Assembly: GCA_030532905.1 (NCBI GenBank)
Contig: JAUNKE010000017.1
Location: 1 to 38,337, forward strand
Reading direction: 5' to 3'
DNA length: 38,337 nucleotides
Source of the DNA: Peptostreptococcaceae bacterium
GTDB taxonomy: Bacteria; Bacillota; Clostridia; Peptostreptococcales; Filifactoraceae
The position numbers and the translations under genes were made by a program. Every line of letters starts with the position of its first letter. Within the stretch, counting starts at the first letter, position 1. Under the pieces are notes generated by a model. It saw only the letters and a program-made list of their open reading frames with translations. It was not told the origin of the DNA and did no database searches. Below are positions 5,860-14,378 of the stretch, piece by piece.

Positions 5860-6096
5860 ATGCCAATTGTTAGAGTTCATCTGAATAATGAAGAAATGAA
5901 AATTATGAGAAAGTTTGCAAGGAAATATCGCGGAAGAATATCAACGGCAATCAAAAGTTTGGCTTTTGAAAAAATTGAGGATGACCACGATTTGCAAGTC
6001 GTTCTTGATTATGAAAGACGAGTTAAAAATGGTGATGTAAAATATTATACTTCGGAGGAGTTTTGGAAAATAGTCGGAATGGATGATGATGAATAA
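5860..6096 (+). CDS. DUF6290/RelB-like RHH protein (orphan antitoxin-like)
   Basis: A 78-aa protein. The N-terminal strand VRVHLNNEEMKIMRKFARKYR and the helix ISTAIKSLAFEKIEDDHDL resemble the ribbon-helix-helix antitoxins of the DUF6290 group. The C-terminus YYTSEEFWKIVGMDDDE is an acidic toxin-binding-type tail. GAAAGGTGG precedes the ATG. Such genes normally overlap a RelE/ParE toxin start. Here ATGATGATGAATAA at the end offers an overlapping ATG, but that frame stops after 20 codons (6149-6151), so the partner toxin seems lost. It could still bind DNA or cross-talk with the adjacent RelB/YoeB pair; this is inference. Confidence 0.65.
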   Translation: MPIVRVHLNNEEMKIMRKFARKYRGRISTAIKSLAFEKIEDDHDLQVVLDYERRVKNGDVKYYTSEEFWKIVGMDDDE

Positions 6097-6608
6097 GATA
6101 AAAATTGTAAAAATGTCGAATGATTATTCTTGGGAAAATCTATATCATTGAGCCGAAACATCCGGAATATTTTTTATGCTGTATAAAACTTCTTAGCGGA
6201 ATGTTATACGAAAAAATTGATATTGCAGTGTAAAAGCGAGTTCCTTTATTTTCGATAACATTTCTTCGCAAAATATACATTTAACGCATAGTTACCTTTT
6301 TGTTATATTCTCCTCTTCTTGCTTTATCAATCGCTTTTTCATTGATATTTCGACAAACTATTAAAACAAAGCGGTTATTCCAAAAATGATTTTACCATTT
6401 GATTTTTCTGATCTTCTGTTTTCAATTCCGCTCCTTATCGTTTTCGCATTGAGCTCAACATTATATTGTTTTTTGTCCCAAAAACTCTATAAAATTTGGG
6501 ACAAATCCGTATAAATATTCTTTAGGAATCCATTTACTTTTTGAAAATAAAATGCTAATTGGAATTAGAATAAAATTCAATGCTGAAATTTTTTAGAAAT
6601 TACCATCA
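6097..6608. other. 512-nt gap with decayed reading frames and a palindrome
   Basis: No intact gene is seen. On the plus strand MNKIKIVKMSNDYSWENLYH stops at 6151 and an open frame with IIEPKHPEYFLCC continues in another frame to about 6233, as if one gene had been frameshifted. On the minus strand ELNAKTIRSGIENRRSEKSN (about 6450-6390) ends after IIFGITALF, and a shifted frame continues with NINEKAIDKARRGEYNKK. A perfect 11-bp inverted repeat TTTGTCCCAAA (6472-6482) / TTTGGGACAAA (6495-6505) lies at the start of that frame; it has no T-tract on either side. Confidence 0.45.
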
Positions 6609-6982
6609 TTATTCGGCTGATTCAAAATGATGTCCTTCGATATTCGGTAAAGTCCATACGGTAAATTTTCCCCAGTAAATTTCAGATTCTATGACATAAT
6701 TGTTTTTTCCATTTGAAAAAAGAAATCCTCTGCCCATTTGCTCGACATAGGTCACGCCCATTTGTTGCTCAAAATCCTCTATGAGTTTTGCCGAATCATC
6801 TTTTTTTGAAATGATTACATTCTCCGTTACTTTTACATAAGAATTGTTTTTTGTTATTTTCATTGCAGAGGTTAAGTAAGGAATCGGATTTCCTCTCTGA
6901 AAGATGACTGCGCGATTGATATAAACTATGGCGCTGCTCACTATAAACAGAACAATTATAAAAGCTGCAAATCTTTTTTCAT
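6609..6982 (-). CDS. Small single-pass membrane/exported protein with a frameshift at the start
   Basis: I do not recognise the family. The long open frame begins only at about 6941, inside a hydrophobic segment. A strong ribosome site (GGAGGA) and ATG lie at 6982-6980, but ATG plus six A runs into TAA after eight codons. Reading seven A, or a -1 slip on AAAAAAG, joins them: MKKRFAAFIIVLFIVSSAIV then the rest, 124 aa, a typical N-terminal anchor or signal peptide. The external part (NVIISKKDDSAKLIEDFEQQ) has no known motif. Sequencing error, phase variation or real decay are all possible. It may be co-expressed with nothing: the next gene upstream ends at 7070. Confidence 0.5.
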
Positions 6983-7069
6983 AATTCCTCCTTATCCGTT
7001 TTTGAGAATCTTATCGCTTATGGTTTTTGGATTTTTTATATTCAAGTATGATACCAACAGAGAAATTTG

Positions 7070-7456
7070 TTATTCTTTACTATATGCTATTTCCAATTTT
7101 ATTCGATCGGGATCTTCAAAATATAGAGCATAATAATCATTCCCTCCGGCAAATGGAAATTTTTCGTCATACAAAAGAGAAACTCCTTTTTTTATAAGGA
7201 CCTCTCTAAGCTCGTCAATTTTTTTCTTGCTGTTGCATTTAAAAGCCAAATGATTGAGCCCAATATTGCATCGGTTGTATCCGTTGCTCAAATATTTTTC
7301 TTTCGTTTGAACAAAAACGATATAAAAACCGTCCTTGATATACGAAAAACCTTCTTCCCATTCCTGATAAATCTCAAATTCCAGAAATTCAAAAAGCTCC
7401 TTGTAAAATGCCTTGCTTTTATTCAAATCACTTACATATATTTCGATATGATGCAT
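7070..7456 (-). CDS. VOC family (glyoxalase/bleomycin resistance fold) protein
   Basis: A 128-aa vicinal-oxygen-chelate protein with two beta-alpha-beta-beta-beta units. MHHIEIYVSDLNKSKAFYKE begins the first. GLNHLAFKC begins the second, which ends in YYALYFEDPDRIKLEIA. Candidate metal ligands are the His at the start of each unit (H2/H3 and the His of NHLAF) and the Glu of LEIA. The substrate is unknown; possibilities include lactoylglutathione-type, epimerase or resistance proteins. It starts 8 nt after the metalloprotein stop, so the two are probably co-transcribed. Confidence 0.75.
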   Translation of the reverse strand: MHHIEIYVSDLNKSKAFYKELFEFLEFEIYQEWEEGFSYIKDGFYIVFVQTKEKYLSNGYNRCNIGLNHLAFKCNSKKKIDELREVLIKKGVSLLYDEKFPFAGGNDYYALYFEDPDRIKLEIAYSKE

Positions 7457-7464
7457 ACTTCTTT

Positions 7465-8226
7465 CTATAAGCCTTCCTCTAGTTTACGCTCAAACCATTT
7501 GGAGAGCGGAATTTTCCTTCCGTCTCTGTGCCATTGATGATAGCTTTCAAAAACCCGATGGCATGAGCCGAATTTTTCTACCAATTCATCCACGAGCAAA
7601 AAACTTCGCCAATATTCGTAGAAGATGGCGGCATAGCTTTCATTATAAGTAGTTTTGCCGAATTTCTCGATGGTGTCCGCTCGATTGTTTTTCTCAAACA
7701 AATCGACAAGAAATTGATTGGCGGTTTTTTCTTTTTCATATTCTTCTTCCGTAAAAAAATATCGACGGCTGATATATTCCACCATGCCTTCTTCAAACCA
7801 AATTCCCGCTTCTATCTTTTCATCTTCAAAATCGTCAAGAAAAAGCTCGCTGTGATGCGCCAATTCATGTCCGATAATCTGCAAAATAGAGTGTTCGCCC
7901 ATATTTTGATAATGCGCTTTGACAAAATCGGTTTTCTCATCGTCGGGATAATCCGCCAATTGTTTAAGATAAATCCCCTTCCATACCGACAAATCCGGAG
8001 TGATTACCATTCTTACTTCATTTGTATAGGCGGGAATTTTTATTTCGCTTAATACCTTTGTCGCATTTTCAAAATTTGAGAGTACGATGTATTCCGGAAG
8101 CTCTTTCACCTGATATTCGGCAATGAGATGCTCGATATAGGACTGAATGCGATGCTCGTGTTGAAACAAAAACGATTGATATCTCTCCAGTTCGCTTTGA
8201 TTGTCGATGCAAAATGTGTATTTCAA
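7465..8226 (-). CDS. Putative gluzincin-type zinc metallopeptidase
   Basis: A 253-aa soluble protein. HELAHH at residues 120-125 supplies the zinc-binding HEXXH (H120, E121, H124). WFEEGMVEY, about 20 residues later (143-151), supplies the glutamate ligand seen in gluzincins with the (W/F)xxEGxAEY pattern. There is no signal peptide, so it probably works inside the cell. I do not know a characterised relative. The start is a TTG at 8226 preceded by AAGGAGAG at normal spacing; there is no upstream ATG in frame. First gene of a two-gene unit with the VOC protein. Confidence 0.7.
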   Translation of the reverse strand: MKYTFCIDNQSELERYQSFLFQHEHRIQSYIEHLIAEYQVKELPEYIVLSNFENATKVLSEIKIPAYTNEVRMVITPDLSVWKGIYLKQLADYPDDEKTDFVKAHYQNMGEHSILQIIGHELAHHSELFLDDFEDEKIEAGIWFEEGMVEYISRRYFFTEEEYEKEKTANQFLVDLFEKNNRADTIEKFGKTTYNESYAAIFYEYWRSFLLVDELVEKFGSCHRVFESYHQWHRDGRKIPLSKWFERKLEEGL

Positions 8227-8370
8227 ATCTCTCTCCTTTCAAAGAATTGTCGAATAAAAAAGTCATGAAGAATCTCCGAATTCAACGAATGGTACGGAAA
8301 TATCTGCATGACTCGGCTTCAACATTGAAAATCGGTTTTATACAAAGCAAATACCTTAGTAAAATCCTTA

Positions 8371-8435
8371 TTGTTTCGTTTCGATGGAATGGCAAAACGC
8401 TTATTCAAAATACAAATCGTTGATAAATATTTTTT
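8371..8435 (+). repeat. Dispersed intergenic repeat, copy C
   Basis: TTGTTTCGTTTCGATGGAATGG (as two blocks) and TACAAATCGTTGA (8411-8423) match copy A with several substitutions and an 18-nt spacer instead of 27. It fills most of the gap between the metallopeptidase and fic genes, where no coding frame is seen. Confidence 0.4.
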
Positions 8436-8453
8436 AATAGGATTTTTTTGCCA

Positions 8454-9146
8454 TTAAATTTCTTGTTTTGCAAGATTTTTAACAGCGAGATATCGCTTTT
8501 CTTCTTCAAGTAAACTATCTTGCATCATCTCCGTCAACGCTTGCGCATTTCCCTCGGATAAATTCAAAATATATTGTCCGCGCATTGAATTTTTGATAAT
8601 AATCGGCAAAAATCCGTTGGAGAGCAGATAATAATTGATGAGCATACGACCGGTTCTTCCGTTGCCATCGGAAAACGGATGAATTTTTTCAAATTCAATA
8701 TGCTGCTCGCCAATTACAGATAAAATTTGTTCTTTGCTCTCGGCTTTCTCAATTTGATAATTGATATTATCGACCCATTGCTTTATCAGCTGAGGAACGA
8801 GTCTCGGTGCAGCGGTTTGAAAATCGCTTTCCAAAATTATATTTTCATGTTCTTTGAATTTGTCCGCATCATGAGAGATATTGCTCATCAGGATTTTGTG
8901 AATTTCCAATATCATGCTTACGGAACAGGGATTCAAATTGGATATCTCCGTCAGAATATGGAGAAAGGCGGTTTTGTGATTGACCGCCTCATAAATTTCT
9001 CTTAAAGATTTGTTCCCGACACTTTGATTTTCCATCAAAATAATTTTGGTTTCGGCAAGTGTCAAAGTACTTCCTTCGATAGCATTTGAATTGTAAGTGA
9101 AGCGAACTATAAAATCATTGATATACTCTTCAAATAGCTTTCTCAT
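8454..9146 (-). CDS. fic: Fic-domain AMPylase with N-terminal inhibitory helix (class II type)
   Basis: A 230-aa protein predicted to transfer AMP (or another nucleotide moiety) to a hydroxyl of a target protein. The full Fic motif HPFSDGNGRTGR is at residues 156-167: catalytic H156, D160 for metal, R164/R167 for phosphates. The inhibitory (S/T)xxxE(G/N) motif is S20-NAI-E24-G25 in the first helix, which makes it class II, self-inhibited without an antitoxin. AGGAGAGA precedes the ATG. It starts 14 nt after the aspS stop and may be the last gene of the rel-aspS transcript. The target is unknown. Confidence 0.88.
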   Translation of the reverse strand: MRKLFEEYINDFIVRFTYNSNAIEGSTLTLAETKIILMENQSVGNKSLREIYEAVNHKTAFLHILTEISNLNPCSVSMILEIHKILMSNISHDADKFKEHENIILESDFQTAAPRLVPQLIKQWVDNINYQIEKAESKEQILSVIGEQHIEFEKIHPFSDGNGRTGRMLINYYLLSNGFLPIIIKNSMRGQYILNLSEGNAQALTEMMQDSLLEEEKRYLAVKNLAKQEI

Positions 9147-9160
9147 ATTCTCTCCTATCG

Positions 9161-10933
9161 TTAATCCAAGAGTTTTATTTTAAGTTCATCCAATGCGCTT
9201 TCGTCCGCCACGCTCGGTGCGTCGGTCAATGGACAAATCGCATTTTGATTTTTAGGGAATGCAATGACTTCACGAATGTTCTCCTGTTTCAGAAGAAGCA
9301 TCATCATGCGGTCAAATCCGAAAGCGATTCCACCATGCGGCGGCGTTCCGAATTTGAAAGCATCCAGTAGGAAACCGAATTTTTCATTCGCACTTTCTTC
9401 CGTGAATCCAAGCACTTTGAACATCGTTTTTTGAACTTTCGGGTCGAAAATACGAATACTTCCCCCACCGAGTTCGATTCCGTTGAGTACGATGTCATAA
9501 GCTTTTGCGCGCACCTCTCCCGGATTGCTTTCGACCATGTGGAAATCTTCATCCATCGGCGAAGTGAACGGATGGTGCTCGGCAACGAATCGTTGTTCTT
9601 CCTCGCTGTAATTGAATAGCGGGAACTCGGTGACATATAGGAAGTTGAACTGATTTTCGTCAATCACTTTCATTTCCGCACCGGCTTCGAGACGAACATG
9701 TCCGAGCGCATTGAGCGCAACTTTTTCTTTGTCGGCAACAATAAACAAAATGTCGCCCGTCTTTGCATCCATCTGTTTGATGATGGAATCCAAATGCTCC
9801 GGTGTAAAGAATTTTGCAATCGGCGACTGCACACCGTCGGCATCCACTTTGAGCCATGCCAAACCTTTCGCGCCGTATAACTTCGCTACATTTTCAAGCT
9901 CCGTAATTTTTTTGCGGGTAAAATGCTCTCCCCCACCGACAACATTGATGGCGCGAATCGTTCCGCCGGATTCAATTGCATTGTTGAATACGGAGAACTC
10001 GCTGCCTTTTGCAACTTCGGTCATATCGACGATTTCAAATCCGAAACGAGTGTCCGGTTTGTCGGAACCGAATCGGCGCATCGCTTCTTTGTAAGTCATT
10101 CGCTGAATCGGAAGTTTCACATCGATGCCGATGCTCTCTTTGAATATGCGCTGCATCAATCGCTCGGTAACGGAAAGGACATCTTCCATTTCGACAAAGG
10201 ACATTTCGCAGTCGATTTGTGTAAATTCCGGCTGTCTGTCTGCGCGAAGGTCTTCATCGCGGAAGCATTTCACGATTTGGAAATATTTGTCGAATCCGGA
10301 GACCATCAAAATCTGTTTGAAAAGCTGTGGCGATTGCGGCAATGCATAGAAGTTTCCGGGATTGACACGACTCGGCACCAAGTAGTCGCGAGCACCTTCC
10401 GGCGTCGGCTTGGTCAAGAAAGGCGTTTCAATTTCCAAGAATCCTTCTTCGGATAAAAAGTTTCGAATGATTTGTGCAACCTTGTGACGCATTCTCAAGT
10501 TTTCCTGCATCTTCGGCTTACGCAAATCCAAATAACGATATTTCAAACGAAGCGCTTCCGCAACATCGTCGTCATCGCGCACATAAATCGGTGGCGTTTC
10601 CGATTCGCCCAAGATGCGCAGCTCTTCGGCAATCATCTCGATGGAGCCGGTCGGGAGATTCGGATTTTTAGATTCGCGCTCGCGAATTTTTCCGCGCACC
10701 GCAATTACAAATTCCGCACCCAAATTTTCCGCTTTCTCAAAAAGTTGTGCGTCCTTCTGCTCGTCAAAAACTACCTGACAAATCCCTTCTCTATCACGAA
10801 CATCCGTAAAAATCAATCCTTTGTGAACGCGGGATTTTTGCACCCAGCCCATCACAATCTGCTCCGTTCCGATATGATTTTCGCGAAGAAGTCCGCAGTA
10901 TGTCGTTCTTTTCATTCCTTTTATATTATCCAT
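9161..10933 (-). CDS. aspS: Aspartyl-tRNA synthetase (bacterial type)
   Basis: Class II aminoacyl-tRNA synthetase charging tRNA-Asp, 590 aa. An N-terminal OB-fold anticodon-binding domain lies at about 1-110. Motif 2 is FRDEDLRADRQPEFTQID, followed by the GAD insertion typical of bacterial AspRS (about 290-410). Motif 3 is GGIAFGFDRMMML near the C-terminus. I take the ATG at 10933, reached by AAGGGGGC in the hisS end and overlapping the hisS stop by 8 nt; the longer frame to 10951 would put that site inside the gene. Whether it also charges tRNA-Asn depends on gatCAB and asnS elsewhere. Confidence 0.95.
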   Translation of the reverse strand: MDNIKGMKRTTYCGLLRENHIGTEQIVMGWVQKSRVHKGLIFTDVRDREGICQVVFDEQKDAQLFEKAENLGAEFVIAVRGKIRERESKNPNLPTGSIEMIAEELRILGESETPPIYVRDDDDVAEALRLKYRYLDLRKPKMQENLRMRHKVAQIIRNFLSEEGFLEIETPFLTKPTPEGARDYLVPSRVNPGNFYALPQSPQLFKQILMVSGFDKYFQIVKCFRDEDLRADRQPEFTQIDCEMSFVEMEDVLSVTERLMQRIFKESIGIDVKLPIQRMTYKEAMRRFGSDKPDTRFGFEIVDMTEVAKGSEFSVFNNAIESGGTIRAINVVGGGEHFTRKKITELENVAKLYGAKGLAWLKVDADGVQSPIAKFFTPEHLDSIIKQMDAKTGDILFIVADKEKVALNALGHVRLEAGAEMKVIDENQFNFLYVTEFPLFNYSEEEQRFVAEHHPFTSPMDEDFHMVESNPGEVRAKAYDIVLNGIELGGGSIRIFDPKVQKTMFKVLGFTEESANEKFGFLLDAFKFGTPPHGGIAFGFDRMMMLLLKQENIREVIAFPKNQNAICPLTDAPSVADESALDELKIKLLD

Positions 10934-12230
10934 GTTGAGCCCCCTTGCCAATTATATTTACAAATTCGTCTGCAAAATTATTCAATGTGATTTCCTGCTG
11001 CTGTGAAGTCGTCATATTTTTGAGTATCAAACAATTGTTTTGAATCTCGCTCTCACCGATGATTGCCGTATATTTTACGCCAATCTTGTCCGCATATTTC
11101 ATCTGCGCCTTCATGCTTCGATCGAGATGGTCAACCTCGCAGGATATTCCCTTCTTGCGAAGCATGTGGATGATTTCGACCGCCTTTTTCTTCGCCTGCT
11201 CATCCAATGCGACGATGAAAAGATTCATCGCATCGCTTGGCGGAAATTCCGCTCCCACCGTATCCATCAGAAGCAACAGGCGCTCGATTCCCATGCCGAA
11301 ACCGATTCCTGCGGTACTTGGGCCGCCAAGTTGCTCGACCAGACCGTCGTAACGCCCGCCGCCGCAAACCGTCGCCTGACTGCCGAGCTTGTCGGTTACA
11401 AACTCAAATGCGGTTTTGACATAATAATCCAAACCGCGCACGATGTACGGGTCGATTTCATAGGCGATGCCCATAATATCCAGATATTCCTGAAGCGACT
11501 CAAAATGCATTTTGGAATCCTCATCCAAATAATCGATAATCAGCGGCGCTCCTTTTCCAATCGCTTTACAGCTTGTCACTTTGCAATCGAGCAGACGCAT
11601 CGGATTTTTTTCAAAACGCTCCTTGCAATCTTCACAGAGCTCATTCAAATTCGGCTCAAAAAACTTTTTGAGAGCGTCCGAATAATTTTTTCGGCTCTCC
11701 GGTGTACCGACCGAGTTGATTTGCAGTTTGATATGCTCCGCGATGCCGAGACGCTCAAAAAATGTCGCAACCAGCGCAATTACTTCGGCATCGGTATAAG
11801 GCGCTTTGCTCGAAAGCACTTCGATTCCGAATTGGTGAAATTCACGCATGCGACCCTTTTGCGGTTTTTCATATCGAAAACATGGGCTGTTGTAGAAAAC
11901 CTTGGTCGGCTGCGCATTACCATACAATGAATTTTCGATAAAAGCTCGAACGACAGGTGCGGTCACTTCCGGCTTGAGTGTCAACGCTTCGGTTGTTTTG
12001 CCGCCTTCCCCCACTCTTTGCTCCAAATTAAACATTTCTTTTTGCACAACATCGGTCGTTTCGCCGACGCCGCGTCGAAAAAGGTCGGTAAACTCAAACA
12101 TCGGCGTTCGGATTTCGTGATAACCAAATTCATTGCACAATTTTTTGAACTGCTCTTCGACATAGTACCATTTGTCAATCGACGAAGGCAGTACATCATC
12201 GGTTCCTTTTGGTTTCTTGATTATTTTCAT
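10926..12230 (-). CDS. hisS: Histidyl-tRNA synthetase
   Basis: Class II synthetase charging tRNA-His, 434 aa, normal length. KGTDDVLP at the start, motif 1 around YHEIRTPMFE, motif 2 FRYEKPQKGRMREFHQFGIE, the histidine-A signature GLDYYVKTAFE and motif 3 GIGFGMGIERLLLL are all present. The C-terminal anticodon-binding domain covers about 335-425. It overlaps hemZ upstream by 4 nt (ATGA) and aspS downstream by 8 nt, so the hisS-aspS pair, common in Bacillota, is translationally coupled. Confidence 0.96.
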   Translation of the reverse strand: MKIIKKPKGTDDVLPSSIDKWYYVEEQFKKLCNEFGYHEIRTPMFEFTDLFRRGVGETTDVVQKEMFNLEQRVGEGGKTTEALTLKPEVTAPVVRAFIENSLYGNAQPTKVFYNSPCFRYEKPQKGRMREFHQFGIEVLSSKAPYTDAEVIALVATFFERLGIAEHIKLQINSVGTPESRKNYSDALKKFFEPNLNELCEDCKERFEKNPMRLLDCKVTSCKAIGKGAPLIIDYLDEDSKMHFESLQEYLDIMGIAYEIDPYIVRGLDYYVKTAFEFVTDKLGSQATVCGGGRYDGLVEQLGGPSTAGIGFGMGIERLLLLMDTVGAEFPPSDAMNLFIVALDEQAKKKAVEIIHMLRKKGISCEVDHLDRSMKAQMKYADKIGVKYTAIIGESEIQNNCLILKNMTTSQQQEITLNNFADEFVNIIGKGAQHG

Positions 12231-13750
12231 AAGCTCATCTCCTGTGTTTTACGACTTATAAACTGTTTGATATTACCAATATAATTCTCCAAATTCTTCG
12301 TGTTCGCGCAACGCTCGATTCGATTTTCGTCGGGATATACGAATCTCGAAACCGCTCCCGGCCCGAAGGATAGGATGTTCTGATATTCTTCAATAATAAT
12401 CATATTGTATAAAGAACTTTTATTTCTCTTTGCAAAACCGACATTCTCCTGCCCGCCTAAAATTTTTTTCTGGCGATAGAGATAATACGGCAAATACTCC
12501 GCCTTGAGCGATTCATAGATAAAATTCATCATCCGGCTGACTCGCAGATATTGCTGATCGGCAAGATTTTGCGAAATACTCTTTGTCAAATCCGACGCCT
12601 TTTTGAGTGCCAACGAATGAACGGTAATCGAATCCGGCGACAGCTTTTCCAATTCGCTCAAAGTATATTTTAAATCCGAAAGATTTTCATTTTCAAGTCC
12701 GAGGATGATATCCATGTTGATATTGTCAAAACCGACTTCCCGCGCGAGATGAAAAGCATCGATAATCTCCTGCGCCGTATGACCGCGACCGATTTTTGCC
12801 AAAGTCGCATCGACCATCGTCTGCGGATTGATGGAAATTCTATCGATGCCGAAGTCTTTGAGCACTCCCAATTTTTCGCGGTCGATGGTATCCGGTCGTC
12901 CGGCTTCAAAAGTGATTTCTTTGAGCGCCGGAAAATCGATATGACTTTGAAGCAGCTTCAAAAAACGCATGAGCTCACTTGCACTTAAAGTCGATGGTGT
13001 TCCGCCGCCGATATACAGCGTATCCGCTCTTCGTGACTTTGCCCACGGCGAACTCAAAATCGATTCGAGCTCAATTGCCAAAGCTTGTAAGTAAGGCTCA
13101 ATCAAAGCGGATTTTTTTGCAACTTCATTTGAAAAAAAGGTACAATAATTGCATTTGGACGGACAAAAAGGTACGGAAACATAGATGGAAAAATCATTTC
13201 TGTCGATGTCGCCGAGCATTTTCTCCTGTAAAAAATAAATCTGCTCAAGCACTTCGATTTTTTGCGGATTCACCAAATAACTCTGTGCAAAATCTCGATT
13301 CGCCTTCTGTGCATCGCCCGCATTTTTGAATGTTTCGCCATAGAGCTTGCTCGGTCGGATTCCGGATAATATTCCCCAATCGAGTCGCTTGTCATAAGCC
13401 GATGAGCAAATTTCATACAGCAGACGCTTATAAGCATTTTTCAAATTCTTCTCATAAGCAAATTTTTTCTGCGCTCCATCGATGCGCTCCCCGAAAAGAA
13501 TTCCTTTTGCAATCGCCATATCCGATTTTTCTTGTAAAATTAAAAAGTCGGACTCGTCCGCTGACAAATCGGCTATTTCCTGCTGCCGTATAGCATCCTC
13601 CATTGTCAATTTTATTAAATTTTGCTCCCGCTCGGATAAAAGCGAGAACATTTCATCTGAAATATCAACAAAAACCGGAGCATTGCAATATTGTCGTGCA
13701 ATCGTGTCCAGTTCGTATTGAAATTTTGGATTGTCTAAATAAATCTTCAT
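12227..13750 (-). CDS. hemZ: Coproporphyrinogen III oxidase-like radical SAM protein HemZ
   Basis: A 507-aa radical SAM enzyme. The 4Fe-4S ligands C196-x3-C200-x2-C203 lie in VPFCPSKCNYCTF. GGGTPS follows as part of the SAM site, then the HemN-like pattern ISINPQT and NMDIILGLENE. The long N-terminal extension (about 170 aa) and the position before hisS are typical of HemZ of Bacillota. Oxygen-independent coproporphyrinogen dehydrogenation has been proposed for this group, but related HemW proteins are heme chaperones, so the activity is uncertain. It overlaps both neighbours by 4 nt. Confidence 0.88.
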   Translation of the reverse strand: MKIYLDNPKFQYELDTIARQYCNAPVFVDISDEMFSLLSEREQNLIKLTMEDAIRQQEIADLSADESDFLILQEKSDMAIAKGILFGERIDGAQKKFAYEKNLKNAYKRLLYEICSSAYDKRLDWGILSGIRPSKLYGETFKNAGDAQKANRDFAQSYLVNPQKIEVLEQIYFLQEKMLGDIDRNDFSIYVSVPFCPSKCNYCTFFSNEVAKKSALIEPYLQALAIELESILSSPWAKSRRADTLYIGGGTPSTLSASELMRFLKLLQSHIDFPALKEITFEAGRPDTIDREKLGVLKDFGIDRISINPQTMVDATLAKIGRGHTAQEIIDAFHLAREVGFDNINMDIILGLENENLSDLKYTLSELEKLSPDSITVHSLALKKASDLTKSISQNLADQQYLRVSRMMNFIYESLKAEYLPYYLYRQKKILGGQENVGFAKRNKSSLYNMIIIEEYQNILSFGPGAVSRFVYPDENRIERCANTKNLENYIGNIKQFISRKTQEMSL

Positions 13751-14370
13751 AGATTTTTAATGAACGGATTGTGCTTTTTCTCATCGCCAATCGTCGTGCT
13801 GCTGCCATGTCCCGGATGAACGACAATATGGTCGTCATATTGTGACAATCGGTATAACGAATTGCGCATCTGCTCATCGCTTCCGCCATACAAATCCGTT
13901 CTACCCATGGAGCCGTAAAACAAAGTGTCGCCCGTAAACATGATGTCACCCGACAAAAAGCATACGCTACCCTTGGTATGTCCCGGCGTATGAAGCACCG
14001 TAAAAGAAAACGGCCCGATGGTCAACACATCGTTATCGCGGAACAGATGGTCCGCCGAAAAATGCAAATCGCCGTATCCGAAATGACCTGCCAGATTGTA
14101 CTCCGAGCGCATCAGCATTTCATTTTCAACTTTGTGTGCATAAATATCGATGCCATACTTTTCCTTGAGTGGCAAAGTATCGGCGATATGGTCGATATGT
14201 CCATGCGTAAGCAAAATCGCAATCGGTTTAAGATTTTTTTCTTCAATAAAAGTGTTAATCAGCGCCAAATTGATGGCAGGATCAATAATAATTGCTTCTT
14301 CGCTCTTTTCGTCATATACGATATAAGTGTTGACATCAAAACGATTCCGTCCAATTTTTTCTATTTGCAT
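13747..14370 (-). CDS. Metallo-beta-lactamase-fold hydrolase (glyoxalase II-like)
   Basis: A 207-aa protein. The binuclear metal site is shown by THGHIDH (residues 55-61: H56, H58, D60, H61), the His of HTPGHTKGS (about 128-136), the Asp of FTGDTLF and the late His of VVHPGHG. This group (YqgX/GloB-like) hydrolyses thioesters such as S-lactoylglutathione analogues; the in vivo substrate in Clostridia is not known. It lies between dtd and hemZ in the rel operon, as in many Clostridia, and overlaps hemZ by 4 nt. Confidence 0.85.
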   Translation of the reverse strand: MQIEKIGRNRFDVNTYIVYDEKSEEAIIIDPAINLALINTFIEEKNLKPIAILLTHGHIDHIADTLPLKEKYGIDIYAHKVENEMLMRSEYNLAGHFGYGDLHFSADHLFRDNDVLTIGPFSFTVLHTPGHTKGSVCFLSGDIMFTGDTLFYGSMGRTDLYGGSDEQMRNSLYRLSQYDDHIVVHPGHGSSTTIGDEKKHNPFIKNL

Positions 14371-14378
14371 AATTACCT

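Noticed and set aside
8214-8423. 69-aa plus-strand open frame between the metallopeptidase and fic genes
   Set aside because: It overlaps the metallopeptidase start, has no ribosome site, and its second half coincides with the dispersed repeat.
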